The notes: generated by a model not told the origin, from the letters alone. DNA of 53,819 nucleotides from Legionella sp. W10-070 (GCF_900640175.1 NZ_CAAAJC010000020.1:1-53819), one strand, 5' to 3'; counted from the first letter of the stretch, positions 17,817 through 26,738 are shown. Numbers and translations: made by a program.

Positions 17817-19253
17817 ATGGAATGGGATACTGTTATTGGTCTTGAGGTTCATGCCCAACTGAAAACCAAATCCAAACTTTTCTCTGGCGCTGCAACTGCC
17901 TTTGGTGCTGAACCCAATTCACAAACCTGCTATATAGATGCGGGCTTACCGGGCGTTCTTCCTGTGCTTAATCAACAGGCAGTTCATATGGCTATTCAAT
18001 TTGGCCTGTCTGTAAACGCCGAAATTAATAATTATTCCTATTTTGAACGTAAAAATTACTTTTATCCCGATTTACCCAAAGGCTATCAAATAAGCCAATT
18101 CCAGCAACCTATCGTTTCTAATGGTTACTTGAACATCGAACTTAATGACGGAATCGAGAAAAAAGTAGCGATTGTAAGAGCTCACTTGGAAGAAGACGCC
18201 GGCAAATCGCTTCACGGTATTTATGCTGGCTACACCGGCATTGATCTTAACCGGGCAGGCACACCCCTGCTTGAAATCGTTACCGCGCCTTGCCTTTCTT
18301 CTGCCGAAGAAGCAATCAGCTATCTTAAAACGTTGCATCGATTAGTACGATTCTTAGGGATCTGCGATGGTAACATGCAGGAAGGTTCATTTCGTTGTGA
18401 TGTCAATATCTCTCTTAAACGAAAAGGAGCTGTAAAATTAGGCACCCGAACTGAACTTAAAAATCTTAACTCGTTTCGTTTTATTGAAAAAGCTATTATT
18501 TATGAACAAGCGCGGCATCAGGATCTCTTGGAAAACGGTCAGTTTCTTGAACAGGAAACAAGACTCTATTGTCCGGAAACAAATACTACACAACTGCTAA
18601 GAAGCAAGGAAAATGAAAACGACTACCGTTATTTTCCTGATCCTGATTTATTACCTGTTCAAATTACAGCAGAAACCTTGGAGCAAGTCAGGCAAACCCT
18701 CCCTGCCCTGCCTGAAGAAATAAAACAAGAGCTTAAGCAAAGTAGCAGCTTGACTGGTGAAGACATCGATTTCTTGCTCTCTTCTCCTGCAAACTACCAC
18801 TACTTTCATAGGGTAAAACAACAAACGTTGGCTGATCCGAAATTACTTGTTAACTGGCTTAAAGGTACCTATGCAGCAGCACTTAATGAGGCAAACCTTA
18901 ATTTTGAGCACTCACCAGTATCCGCTGCATCCCTGGCTACCCTGCTTAATTACCTGGTACAGGGTAAAATCTCAGGGAAAATCGCCAAACAAATCTTTAA
19001 CAAGCTCTGGGCAAGTGAAGGGAGTGTCGAGGCGATTATAAAAAAAGAAGGTTATGAGCAGTTAACCGACAATAGTCTGTTAGAGGAAATCATTCAAAAA
19101 ATAATTATCCAGTATCCGGAGCAAACTTCGGAATACCGTGCAGGAAAAGAGAAATTATTATCCTTCTTTGTGGGTCAAATTATGAAACAAACCAAAGGAC
19201 AAGCCAACCCGGAGCAGGTTAATCTTTTATTAAAAAAACATCTTAAAGGCTAG
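17817..19253 (+). CDS. gatB: Asp/Glu-tRNA amidotransferase subunit B
   Basis: GatB (478 aa) binds the misacylated tRNA, phosphorylates the acyl group and transfers ammonia. The N-terminal catalytic part has GLEVHAQLKTKSKLFSG, RKNYFYPDLPKGYQISQ and EEDAGKS, and the C-terminal helical/YqeY-like part follows from ~300. AGGA precedes the ATG. This is the last gene of the operon; a hairpin lies about 20 bp after the stop. Confidence 0.97.
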   Translation: MEWDTVIGLEVHAQLKTKSKLFSGAATAFGAEPNSQTCYIDAGLPGVLPVLNQQAVHMAIQFGLSVNAEINNYSYFERKNYFYPDLPKGYQISQFQQPIVSNGYLNIELNDGIEKKVAIVRAHLEEDAGKSLHGIYAGYTGIDLNRAGTPLLEIVTAPCLSSAEEAISYLKTLHRLVRFLGICDGNMQEGSFRCDVNISLKRKGAVKLGTRTELKNLNSFRFIEKAIIYEQARHQDLLENGQFLEQETRLYCPETNTTQLLRSKENENDYRYFPDPDLLPVQITAETLEQVRQTLPALPEEIKQELKQSSSLTGEDIDFLLSSPANYHYFHRVKQQTLADPKLLVNWLKGTYAAALNEANLNFEHSPVSAASLATLLNYLVQGKISGKIAKQIFNKLWASEGSVEAIIKKEGYEQLTDNSLLEEIIQKIIIQYPEQTSEYRAGKEKLLSFFVGQIMKQTKGQANPEQVNLLLKKHLKG

Positions 19254-19275
19254 AGGTTTAAATATAACGCAGACT

Positions 19276-19306
19276 GATCCCGTAAAATACCAGGCACTAC
19301 GGGATC
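19276..19306. terminator. Stem-loop between gatB and the L,D-transpeptidase
   Basis: GATCCCGTA at 19276-19284 and TACGGGATC at 19298-19306 are perfect 9-bp inverted repeats with a 13-base loop, in the gap between convergent genes. The ACGGGATCC core resembles the repeat at 41200-41235, so it may be a repeat-element copy serving as a bidirectional terminator. Confidence 0.5.
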
Positions 19307-19334
19307 CGACCGCGTAGGTCAAGCTTATTATTAA

Positions 19335-19892
19335 TTAATAAGGTTTAACAATTACTGTTGTACCTACATCAATGAAATTTTGGTGCAACCATTTGGCAGC
19401 ACTGGGTAACACCCTCACACAACCGTGGCTGGCATTATAATTTGGCACCTCATAAGCTGCATGAATTGAATAACCCCCGTGGAAGTGCATGCAATAAGGC
19501 ATTCTGGCACCACCATTCGTTTCAATAGGATAAATACTCGAGGTACAGTCCTCCCCTTTCTTGGAGTAAACTCTGAACGTACCTGTAACCGTTCGACAAC
19601 CCCTGCCAACATCCTCACAAAAATCCTTGCCGCCAGAAGCACTACCTGTTTTTATTCGATTGCCCTGAGCATCATAAGCTGCCCAAGCCGTTGCTTTAGG
19701 ATCAAAAATGAAAACCTTTTTACCTGTTGCTGGACGCTTTAACGGGAAATGATAGCTTCCTTTACTATCCGCATTCACATTCATGGTATAGTGAGTCCGC
19801 CCTGCATCATCGACAATGGGTACCGATCTATCCATCGATGCACAAGCCGCGGTCAAAATACATAATGGTCCAATGACAAGTTGTTTTTTCAT
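19335..19892 (-). CDS. L,D-transpeptidase (YkuD) lipoprotein
   Basis: A 185-residue lipoprotein: signal peptide with lipobox LTAAC (Cys17), then a YkuD catalytic domain ending in the signature HAAYEVPNYNASHGCVRV, where H156 and C158 are catalytic. L,D-transpeptidases cross-link meso-diaminopimelate residues in peptidoglycan or attach proteins to it. The domain is short and lacks a LysM module. GGGAGG upstream supplies a ribosome-binding site. It is monocistronic and faces gatB. Confidence 0.92.
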   Translation of the reverse strand: MKKQLVIGPLCILTAACASMDRSVPIVDDAGRTHYTMNVNADSKGSYHFPLKRPATGKKVFIFDPKATAWAAYDAQGNRIKTGSASGGKDFCEDVGRGCRTVTGTFRVYSKKGEDCTSSIYPIETNGGARMPYCMHFHGGYSIHAAYEVPNYNASHGCVRVLPSAAKWLHQNFIDVGTTVIVKPY

Positions 19893-20036
19893 TGGTTGTC
19901 CCTCCCTCTTTTTTTTATGTTATCGGGAGGAATTTGAATAAATTTAGAGTTTTTTATAAAAAAATTTAACTGTTTGCTTTTTTTATGATCTTTTTGACAT
20001 TAACCTGATCTGATAATCTGACTAACAATTTGCCTG

Positions 20037-20444
20037 TTATTGTTCACTTAAAAGCTCTTTGGCTGACTCCTGAGGTAACATGGCAAAAATAGCCAATAAC
20101 AACTGTTTATCAGTACATTCAAAACACCCACCCCTTGCAGGCATTGCATTAAGGCCTTCACTTGTATGCTTTAATAAATTTTCAATACCAGCTTTTATTC
20201 TCGGTTCCCAGTCTGTCTTATGTCCAATGCGTGGAGCCCCCATTGGAATTAAGGGTTTATCCGCATGACAGTTAGCACAAAAATGCTGAACAATTTGTTG
20301 ACCTTCCTCTTCAGAGCCTGAAATAGAACGTAGAAACTCCTGAGGATGATGCGTTTCAGCATATGAGAAAGAAAAAAAACCAAATAACAAGATCCCAATC
20401 ATTAATTTGTACTGCAAGAGGATTCTCCTATAAAATTGGTTCAC
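20037..20444 (-). CDS. Cytochrome c5-like periplasmic protein
   Basis: A 135-residue exported cytochrome c. After a signal peptide (~1-29), one heme-attachment motif CANCH (C56, C59, H60) is followed by a Met in LNAMPARGG as likely sixth ligand. A CFEC pair at the C-terminal side is typical of the cytochrome c5 disulfide. It should shuttle electrons in the periplasm. It is divergent from flgA, with only 43 bp shared between the starts. Confidence 0.88.
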   Translation of the reverse strand: MNQFYRRILLQYKLMIGILLFGFFSFSYAETHHPQEFLRSISGSEEEGQQIVQHFCANCHADKPLIPMGAPRIGHKTDWEPRIKAGIENLLKHTSEGLNAMPARGGCFECTDKQLLLAIFAMLPQESAKELLSEQ

Positions 20445-20451
20445 TTTTTGC
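20436..20451 (+). promoter_or_regulatory. Sigma-54-like promoter for flgA
   Basis: TTGG (20436-20439) and TTGC (20448-20451) give the invariant GG-N10-GC spacing of RpoN promoters, about 36 bp upstream of the flgA start. RpoN and FleQ drive early flagellar genes in Legionella, which supports the call. The -24 element is imperfect (TTGGTTC instead of TTGGCAC). Confidence 0.5.
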
Positions 20452-20487
20452 TTAAAAGTTTAGATTGCTAAACAGGGATTATGACAA

Positions 20488-21192
20488 ATGAAGCGCACTA
20501 TACTCGTTTTTTTACTACTTTTCACAACTCATTTTTTAGAAGCCGCTGAATCAATACAATCCCTGGATTTGATTAAAGAACAAATACAACATCACCTGTT
20601 AGCCTCAATAGGTCCTCAGCAAGACGGAAAGTTACAAATTTCGATTGAAAATATCGACCCAAGAATACAATTAAAACCCTGCGATGAAAAAAAACTTGAC
20701 GTGTTTAATCCCTATCAAACCCTTCCTATACACACCACGATTATGGGAATAAGGTGTCAGGAGACTAACAATCATTGGACACTCTACGTCCCCGTAAAAA
20801 TTATACTGCAAAAAACAGTACTCATTGCCAAACGTCCTTTAGCTAAAGGCATACAATTGGTTTCCACTGATATTGATACCCAGGAAGTGGATGTGAGCCA
20901 ATTAAAGCAAGGTTACTTCAGTAAAACAGAAGACGTTATTGGCCAGATCTGCAAAACCGCTATCAATCAAGGCAATGTCATTACTCCCAATAATCTGCAA
21001 ACTGCAGCCCTTATCCATAAGGGAGAACAAGTAACTATCCAGGCGCTAAGTGACACCATTAATGTCAGCATGAAAGGCATTGCCTTAAGCGATGGTGTCA
21101 TCGGTGAGATGATTAAAGTTAAAAACCTTACGTCAAAAAAAATAGTTGAAGCCCAGGTAAGCGCCCCGAATAAAGTAAGGGTTACTATCTAA
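20488..21192 (+). CDS. flgA: Flagellar P-ring assembly chaperone FlgA
   Basis: FlgA is a periplasmic chaperone for assembly of the P-ring around the flagellar rod. The 234-residue protein has a signal peptide (~1-19) and the SAF-type C-terminal domain with VLIAKRPLAKGIQL, GQICKTAINQGNVIT, KGEQVTIQALSD and a final VKNLTSKKIVEAQV. It leads the flgA-flgM-flgN cluster. A sigma-54-like promoter lies immediately upstream, overlapping the start region of the divergent cytochrome gene. Confidence 0.93.
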   Translation: MKRTILVFLLLFTTHFLEAAESIQSLDLIKEQIQHHLLASIGPQQDGKLQISIENIDPRIQLKPCDEKKLDVFNPYQTLPIHTTIMGIRCQETNNHWTLYVPVKIILQKTVLIAKRPLAKGIQLVSTDIDTQEVDVSQLKQGYFSKTEDVIGQICKTAINQGNVITPNNLQTAALIHKGEQVTIQALSDTINVSMKGIALSDGVIGEMIKVKNLTSKKIVEAQVSAPNKVRVTI

Positions 21193-21252
21193 GAAAAAAG
21201 GTCTGATGACTTGAATTTTAAAGTATGATAGCATCAAATTAGCAGGATTTAT

Positions 21253-21280
21253 TAAAGATTTCATATCAAGGAGCCGATAA
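21253..21280 (+). promoter_or_regulatory. Sigma-28-like (FliA) promoter at flgM
   Basis: TAAAGATT (21253-21260) and GCCGATAA (21273-21280) match the -35 and -10 elements of FliA promoters. The spacer is one base longer than the classical one. The -10 box ends 2 bases before the flgM ATG at 21283 and overlaps the AAGGAG ribosome-binding site. A transcript from here would start at or just inside the annotated start. Confidence 0.5.
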
Positions 21281-21282
21281 CA

Positions 21283-21594
21283 ATGATGAGTGTAATTGAG
21301 AGCAATGTTATGGTTAATCCAATTAATGAACCCAATGGCTTTAAAATCCTCGATACAGAGAAGCGGGTTTCTCAGTCTTCTGTAGCTGCAAAAGAAAACC
21401 ACTCGGAAGAAAATAATGTCAACCTAAGCACTACAAGCAAACAAATGGCTGTTTTAAAAGAATTTATTCTCAGTGCACCAGATATTGACAAATCAAGAGT
21501 TGAGTTTGTTAAAGAAGAGCTGGCTACTGGGCGCTACCATATTGTCAGCAAGCAAATTGCAGAAAAAATGTTTGCAGACATTAAATTATCCTGA
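21283..21594 (+). CDS. flgM: Anti-sigma-28 factor FlgM
   Basis: FlgM (103 aa) holds FliA inactive until it is exported through the finished hook. The C-terminal half matches the FliA-binding region: ILSAPDIDKSRVEFVKEELATGRYHIVSKQIAEKM. The start at 21283 has AAGGAG 8 bases upstream. If the sigma-28-like promoter is used, translation could instead begin at the internal ATG at 21310 (MVNPINEPNG). Confidence 0.9.
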   Translation: MMSVIESNVMVNPINEPNGFKILDTEKRVSQSSVAAKENHSEENNVNLSTTSKQMAVLKEFILSAPDIDKSRVEFVKEELATGRYHIVSKQIAEKMFADIKLS

Positions 21595-21654
21595 CTCGAA
21601 ACATTCTACAGACAATCAAACGGTACCTGATGTCTTGCCAAAAAAGGATTAAAA

Positions 21655-22149
21655 ATGACACAACATAAGCCCGTATTATTGATTAATTTACTCAAACAGG
21701 AAGTCAACTGGATTGATTCGCTTATTCGTCTTTTATCTGAAGAAAAAAACATTCTGGTAGCTCGTCAATTTGAGGCATTAGAACCGCTGGCCAATCAAAA
21801 GCAAACTATTTCCGAGCAATTAGAGCAAAGCGCCAGACAACGGGTTGAGCTACTTGGATTAGATCAATATGACACTCAACCTAAACTTGGTCTACAAGAA
21901 TTTTTAAGTCATTGCTCGAAGGACGAAGCAGAGCAAATTAATAGTTTAAACAAGGAGCTGGCAGAGAAACTTATCCAGTGTCGTGAATTAAACGCAGTCA
22001 ATGGCCAGGTGATAGCAACAAATGTTAACAGTCATCAGGAAGTAATCGGCATTATTACCGGACAGAATAATACCGAAGCAACCAGTGTTTACACAGCAAC
22101 TGGAAATATAGAATCATCCAGTGATAAAAGCAGACACCAAAAAGCTTGA
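21655..22149 (+). CDS. flgN: Flagellar export chaperone FlgN
   Basis: A 164-residue mostly helical protein in the position of FlgN, which chaperones the hook-filament junction proteins FlgK and FlgL. Its N-terminal segment (LLINLLKQEVNWIDSLIRLLSEEKNIL) matches the FlgN coiled-coil, and the C-terminal ~40 residues are low-complexity Ser/Thr/Gln. AAGGA precedes the ATG. Identification rests on this weak match together with the position after flgM. Confidence 0.82.
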   Translation: MTQHKPVLLINLLKQEVNWIDSLIRLLSEEKNILVARQFEALEPLANQKQTISEQLEQSARQRVELLGLDQYDTQPKLGLQEFLSHCSKDEAEQINSLNKELAEKLIQCRELNAVNGQVIATNVNSHQEVIGIITGQNNTEATSVYTATGNIESSSDKSRHQKA

Positions 22150-22205
22150 TTAATATTCTAAACCCAAGCCTTCAGGCTGCCCCCTACAAATAAGGACAGG
22201 AGCTA

Positions 22206-22757
22206 ATGTTAATCAGGCAGATCGAAGAAAAAGACTTGGCTTTACTCATTCCCTTTATGAAAAAAACCTGGCAGCAAACCTATCCCCTGTTTTGCAAAGA
22301 AGAACCATCCCTACTTGAGTCAACCTTCACCCCCGAGAAAATCAAGGCCGCTATGGCTGGTAAAGGCAATATTTTTTTTGGCGCTTTTCAAAACGATATA
22401 TTGGTTGGTTATGCGCTGCTTAAATTGGAGCCTGCAAAAAGCTTTCTGGACAAGATTTATGTAGATACCCATTTACAGCGACAAGGAATAGGGAAGCAAC
22501 TTTTAGCAGCCTGTTTTAAACAAGCACTCCACTCAGATCTTATCAGCATGGGACTGTATGTTGAAGACACGAATGCCAAAGCCCTTTCTTTCTATGAAAA
22601 ACACGGTTTTAGTCGCCATCCAATAAAAAGGCTTTACCCCAGTACCAGTGCAAAATTATATTATGATTATCTGATGATTTGTAAGGATGTAAAGCAAGCA
22701 CTTATCTTATTACAGGGAAAAACGACACCTCAAAGTGAATTGAGTGTGAAAATTTAA
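22206..22757 (+). CDS. GNAT N-acetyltransferase
   Basis: A 183-residue acetyltransferase of the GNAT fold. Motif A appears as DKIYVDTHLQRQGIGKQLLAA (acetyl-CoA pyrophosphate loop QRQGIG), and motif B as YVEDTNAKALSFYEKHGF. The substrate is unknown. An AGGAGC site lies 5 bases before the ATG. It follows flgN after 56 bp on the same strand, and is not an obvious flagellar gene. Confidence 0.85.
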   Translation: MLIRQIEEKDLALLIPFMKKTWQQTYPLFCKEEPSLLESTFTPEKIKAAMAGKGNIFFGAFQNDILVGYALLKLEPAKSFLDKIYVDTHLQRQGIGKQLLAACFKQALHSDLISMGLYVEDTNAKALSFYEKHGFSRHPIKRLYPSTSAKLYYDYLMICKDVKQALILLQGKTTPQSELSVKI

Positions 22758-22829
22758 AGTAAGGAAAAACAATCAGAATTGGAATAAAATTAGGGTCTGG
22801 GGTGCGATTAAAACTGCCGTTTCCTTTTC

Positions 22830-22910
22830 GCCCGGATGGCGCGTCAGCGAAATCCGGGCATGTGTTTGTCATCGCCTTGATCCAGGATTTCGCTGACGCG
22901 CCATCCGGGC
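22830..22910. repeat. Perfect 26-bp inverted repeat (REP-like) between convergent genes
   Basis: The arm 22830-22855 (beginning GCCCGGATGGCGCGTCAGCG) is the exact reverse complement of 22885-22910, with a 29-base loop. The GC-rich arms stand out from the AT-rich surroundings. The sequence resembles the widespread family of REP-like elements with CCCGGAT..GCGTCAGCG cores. It sits in the 176-bp gap between the GNAT and SDR stops, so it may also end transcription from both sides. Confidence 0.85.
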
Positions 22911-22933
22911 TACCACCAATGATTATCAGATTC

Positions 22934-23689
22934 CTAGCGAGCTTGCATCCGTAATGCACCGTCAAGGCGAATGACCTCACCATTAATGAGGGGATTTTCT
23001 ATAATATGCATTGCCAAAGCAGCAAACTCTTCGGGTTTTCCCAACCGTCGTGGAAAAGTCACTGTAGCAGCCAGGTTATCCTGCACTTCCTGAGGCATAT
23101 TTAACAGCATCGGCGTAGCAATTAACCCCGGGGCGATAGTATTCACCCTGATAGCCTGCTGAGCCAGTTCACGTGCCGCTGGCAAGGTCATGGCAACTAC
23201 TCCGCCCTTTGATGCGCTATACGCAGTTTGACCAATCTGCCCCTCAAAAGCTGCAATTGATGCCGTATTAATGATCACTCCTCTTTCCTCTGAACCAGCA
23301 TCAATATCCAGGCGGCTCATGGCCTCAGCCACAACGCGCATCACGTTAAATGTCCCTACCAGGTTCACATCAATAACCTGCTTAAAAGCACTGAGCGGCA
23401 TCACCCCTTTCTTGCCCACCATTCGTTCAGCTGGAGCAACCCCTGCGCAGTTGATGCAAATTTTTGGCGTTCCGACCTGTGCCACTGTTTTTTTGATTGC
23501 CTGCTCAACCTCCTCAGCAGAGCTAACATCACAGGCAATTGCAAGTGTCTGCTGGTCACTGTTGATCTCATTAATTTGCTTATCCCAAACAACTACTCTC
23601 ACACCATGAGAGCCTAACAATTCGGCACAGGCTTTTCCCATGCCGGAAGAGCCGCCGGTAATCACTGCAATTTGATTATCCAAATTCAT
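22934..23689 (-). CDS. Short-chain dehydrogenase (HSD10-like)
   Basis: A classical SDR of 251 aa with the cofactor motif TGGSSGMG at 12-19, NCAG near residue 80, and the active-site YSASKGG with the preceding Ser in NTASIAAF. The overall pattern resembles 3-hydroxyacyl-CoA / 3-hydroxy-2-methylbutyryl-CoA dehydrogenases (HSD17B10 group), which oxidise acyl intermediates with NAD+. The exact substrate is not decided by sequence. Its start overlaps the upstream isochorismatase gene by 4 bp. Confidence 0.85.
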   Translation of the reverse strand: MNLDNQIAVITGGSSGMGKACAELLGSHGVRVVVWDKQINEINSDQQTLAIACDVSSAEEVEQAIKKTVAQVGTPKICINCAGVAPAERMVGKKGVMPLSAFKQVIDVNLVGTFNVMRVVAEAMSRLDIDAGSEERGVIINTASIAAFEGQIGQTAYSASKGGVVAMTLPAARELAQQAIRVNTIAPGLIATPMLLNMPQEVQDNLAATVTFPRRLGKPEEFAALAMHIIENPLINGEVIRLDGALRMQAR

Positions 23690-24252
23690 AAAGTCTCGCT
23701 CCTTGGTGATTGTAAATAGGCTTTGCTTAGAGCTTTGAATTCAGCTGTTCCAGCCTGCCCCACCCATTCAAAAAAGACCATTTCCGAAGTAACCAGCTGG
23801 ACACCTGCCTGCTTCATACGCTTTAGCCCATATTTATAATCAAGCTCAAAGCGGCTGCTTACAGCATCTACGACCACAAAAACATCATAACCCGCTTCTA
23901 GCAAATCAAGTGCTGTCTGTAATATGCAAACATGCGCCTCTATGCCTATTAACACGAACTGCTTTTTATTAATCAATTGCAAATGATGTTTGAACGTTGG
24001 TTCCTGAAAACAAGAAAAATGTACTTTTTCGACACTTTTTTCTTGTGAGACCAAAGACTTCAATGGCTCAATAGTAGAACCCAAACCGCGAGGATATTGT
24101 TCACTCACCAACAGCGGTATATTTAAATCGATTGATAAACGTATCATCCATTGGCAACGGGACAATAACGCTTCAGGCTCCCTTACAAGAGGGGTTAGCT
24201 TCTCCTGCACATCTACTAATAGCAGGCAGGATTGATCTTTTTTCAACAGCAT
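23686..24252 (-). CDS. Isochorismatase-family hydrolase
   Basis: A 188-residue cysteine hydrolase of the isochorismatase/YcaC group. The triad is visible: Asp in LLLVDVQEKL, Lys in SVEKVHFSCF and the nucleophile Cys in GIEAHVCILQTALDLL. Related enzymes cleave amides or vinyl ethers, but the substrate here is unknown. It is the first gene of a two-gene unit with the SDR. Confidence 0.87.
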   Translation of the reverse strand: MLLKKDQSCLLLVDVQEKLTPLVREPEALLSRCQWMIRLSIDLNIPLLVSEQYPRGLGSTIEPLKSLVSQEKSVEKVHFSCFQEPTFKHHLQLINKKQFVLIGIEAHVCILQTALDLLEAGYDVFVVVDAVSSRFELDYKYGLKRMKQAGVQLVTSEMVFFEWVGQAGTAEFKALSKAYLQSPRSETL

Positions 24253-24386
24253 TTCCTTCTCCCATAGAAATCAACATCTCAACCTAAAAACCTGCCTGCT
24301 GTCAAATATATTTTGGGCTATTGCCGATACTATTAATCCAAATCAAATTTCAGGAAGAACCAACCAGTGAACCCCGGATAGTCAGC

Positions 24387-25556
24387 TCATACAACTGCAA
24401 GCAACACAGCCGTCAAATAATTCCCTTCAGGAAAGACAGTCAAGGTCGGATGGCAACTTGCCGGACCAAAAATGCCAAGAGTACGGGCAAATTTCCCTAC
24501 TGCAGCAGCCTGGCTGTTCACCAATGATACAAACTCCTGCGTAGACAGGGCAGCAGAGCAATTACAAGTCATTAGCAACGTACCGGAACGCATGGATTTA
24601 AAAGTTTCCCGATGTAAAAAACGATAATAATTTTTTGCACGTTGCAAATGCTGTTGAGAGGGAACCAGTTTAGGTGGATCGAGAATAACCAAATCATAAT
24701 CCGCTGCACAAGCTAAATAATCACGGGCATCTGCTTCAATAAATTCAATTGATTCTATTCCGTTTAATTGAGCATTCTGCTTTGCCTGCAGTATGGCCTG
24801 GGCAGAACTGTCTACAGCAGTTACTTTAGCAGCACCGGCTTTTGCAGCATGAAGAGCAAACCCGCCCGTATAGGAGTAGAGGTCAAGTACCCGTCTTCCC
24901 TTCGCTAAAGCCGCAATGCGTTGATGGTTCTCACGCTGGTCAAGAAAAAGCCCTGTCTTTTGCGCTTGGGAAAAATTTATTTCATAAATAACGCCTGCCT
25001 CAAGTACCTGAGTCGTTATCGCAGGAATTTGCTCTGCAGCTTGTTGCCAACCATCCTGAGCAAGCGGTTTTGTTTGTGCAAGCCATACAATTTCTCCTGA
25101 CAGCCGTTTCTTAAGACAACAGGAAATAATTTCCTTATTCGCTTCAACCCAATAAGCAGAACTTGCCACGACATTCATTTGGTTAAAGCGATCAATCGTT
25201 AACCCCGACAAACCATCTGCCTCACTATTAAATAAACGGTATGCATTGGTTTTTTCATTAGGCAGGTCAAGACTTCGCCGAATAGCTAATGCCTGCTCCA
25301 GACGCGTTGAAATAATAGAGTCCAATTGATAGCTGTCAAGCTTTTCCCAGGCTTTTGCCAACACCCGCACCCGGTATAAGGAATGTTCGTTATAAACGCC
25401 AACCCCTACAAGTTCATCTTCTGCAGTATAAATATCAACAAGCCCTCCGGTAATCAGATTACCCTTTGTTTTACTAATAGCCTTAGGGAAAATCCATGGA
25501 TGCCCGCGAAGAACCGTACTTTGTTTAATTTTATGTAAATAAATTGCTGCTTTCAT
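24387..25556 (-). CDS. rlmI: RlmI-like 23S rRNA m5C methyltransferase
   Basis: A 389-residue class I SAM-dependent methyltransferase of the RlmI (YccW) type, which methylates C1962 of 23S rRNA. The N-terminal PUA domain (HPWIFPKAISKTKG) is followed by an EEHD-like domain. The Rossmann core has RRVLDLYSYTGGFALHAAKAG (SAM motif I), DYLACAADYDLVILDPPKLVP (motif IV) and LLMTCNCSAAL (motif VI). The length matches the family. It is transcribed divergently from the outer-membrane gene to its right. Confidence 0.9.
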   Translation of the reverse strand: MKAAIYLHKIKQSTVLRGHPWIFPKAISKTKGNLITGGLVDIYTAEDELVGVGVYNEHSLYRVRVLAKAWEKLDSYQLDSIISTRLEQALAIRRSLDLPNEKTNAYRLFNSEADGLSGLTIDRFNQMNVVASSAYWVEANKEIISCCLKKRLSGEIVWLAQTKPLAQDGWQQAAEQIPAITTQVLEAGVIYEINFSQAQKTGLFLDQRENHQRIAALAKGRRVLDLYSYTGGFALHAAKAGAAKVTAVDSSAQAILQAKQNAQLNGIESIEFIEADARDYLACAADYDLVILDPPKLVPSQQHLQRAKNYYRFLHRETFKSMRSGTLLMTCNCSAALSTQEFVSLVNSQAAAVGKFARTLGIFGPASCHPTLTVFPEGNYLTAVLLAVV

Positions 25557-25626
25557 AACTATTTCCCAAAGGCTAAAAGTCAGCTAATCTACACTACTGT
25601 TTTAGGAAGCATCAAGGTGATTGCAA

Positions 25627-26586
25627 ATGTTTTGTCGTTTTAAATACTCATTTCCCGCAGCCCTCATTATTTCGCTTATGGTTAGCAAACCTGGATGGAC
25701 TGGCCCCTGGTTAACTGGCCCTTTATTGGCACCTGCAGGTCATACCATCCCTAAGGGTCATAGCAATTTGGAATTATATGGATTTTATACCGTTAATGAG
25801 GGCATCTATAATCGACATTGGAGGTTAATTCACACACCTCGCAGTGAAAGTACGATAGTTAACCCTATTTTCAGTCACGGATTAACTGATAAACTGGATA
25901 TTCAATATGCCGTACCCTACATTTATAACCACAACCGAGGCTCCAGTTCGCAAAGACTGGGAGATACTTCAGTCACCTTAGGGTATCAGCTGTTGGAACA
26001 AAAAGAGTCCAAATGGTTGCCCGATCTTCGCGTAACCTTGCAAGAAGTCATCCCCACAGGCCGTTTTGAAAGCCTTAACCCATTAAATAATGGTGCTGAT
26101 GCGACAGGACTTGGCAGTTACCAGACAGGCCTTGCATTAAATTTTCAACATTTAATGCAACTTGGAGAAACACATTATCTGCGCTCTCGTTTTAGTGTAG
26201 GCTATCTATATGCCAGCTCTACCAGTATCAATGGTTTAAGTAGTTATGGCGGCACCCCACAAACTTCAGGATCTATTGATCCAGGCAATCTCCTCAGTGT
26301 CGATCTGGCCGGGGAACTCACCTTGACGCAAAATTGGGTAGCTGTTATGGAAGCTTATTATGCAAGCCGAAGCGCCACCCGATTTAGAGGATTTGTAGGT
26401 AACAACGAGCAGGGCCTTCCAGCCTCTATTGGCCATGCCGATATAGAAGAAATTACCTTAGCCCCTGCAATTGAATATAACTTCTCTCCCAATATCGGAA
26501 TCATCGCTGGCCCCTGGTTTAGTGTGAGAGGTCGAGAAACGTCCGATTTTATTTCCTACGTGGTTGCTTTTAATGCTTATTGGTAA
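25627..26586 (+). CDS. Outer-membrane beta-barrel protein (MetA-of-phenol-degradation-like)
   Basis: A 319-residue exported protein with a signal peptide (~1-26) and alternating aromatic strands ending in an aromatic residue (VVAFNAYW). The block RLGDTSVTLGYQLLE, then EVIPTGRF and GLGSYQTGLALNF, resembles the Phenol_MetA_deg transporter-like barrel family. A TTG at 25621 extends the frame, but the ATG at 25627 has AGGTGA about 6 bases before it. A strong terminator follows the stop. Its substrate is unknown. Confidence 0.75.
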   Translation: MFCRFKYSFPAALIISLMVSKPGWTGPWLTGPLLAPAGHTIPKGHSNLELYGFYTVNEGIYNRHWRLIHTPRSESTIVNPIFSHGLTDKLDIQYAVPYIYNHNRGSSSQRLGDTSVTLGYQLLEQKESKWLPDLRVTLQEVIPTGRFESLNPLNNGADATGLGSYQTGLALNFQHLMQLGETHYLRSRFSVGYLYASSTSINGLSSYGGTPQTSGSIDPGNLLSVDLAGELTLTQNWVAVMEAYYASRSATRFRGFVGNNEQGLPASIGHADIEEITLAPAIEYNFSPNIGIIAGPWFSVRGRETSDFISYVVAFNAYW

Positions 26587-26597
26587 GCTTAATTCGC

Positions 26598-26626
26598 AGT
26601 GCTTCAATTTTTTATTTTGAAGCACT
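26598..26626 (+). terminator. Rho-independent-type terminator after the outer-membrane gene
   Basis: AGTGCTTCAA (26598-26607) pairs perfectly with TTGAAGCACT (26617-26626), separated by a 9-base T-rich loop. It starts 12 bp after the stop. Confidence 0.8.
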
Positions 26627-26738
26627 TATCATAAAAAAGATTGTTTAATAATCTATTAGAGCAAAATACAAACACAATATTTAATTTTAAGTCATTTTTT
26701 AGTATAATAAGGCAAATTTTATTACCTGGAGATGAAAT

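Noticed and set aside
26660-26738. PmrA or CpxR binding sites upstream of candidate effectors
   Set aside because: A few TTAAT-like stretches occur, but in such AT-rich DNA they are expected by chance and no properly spaced pair was found.
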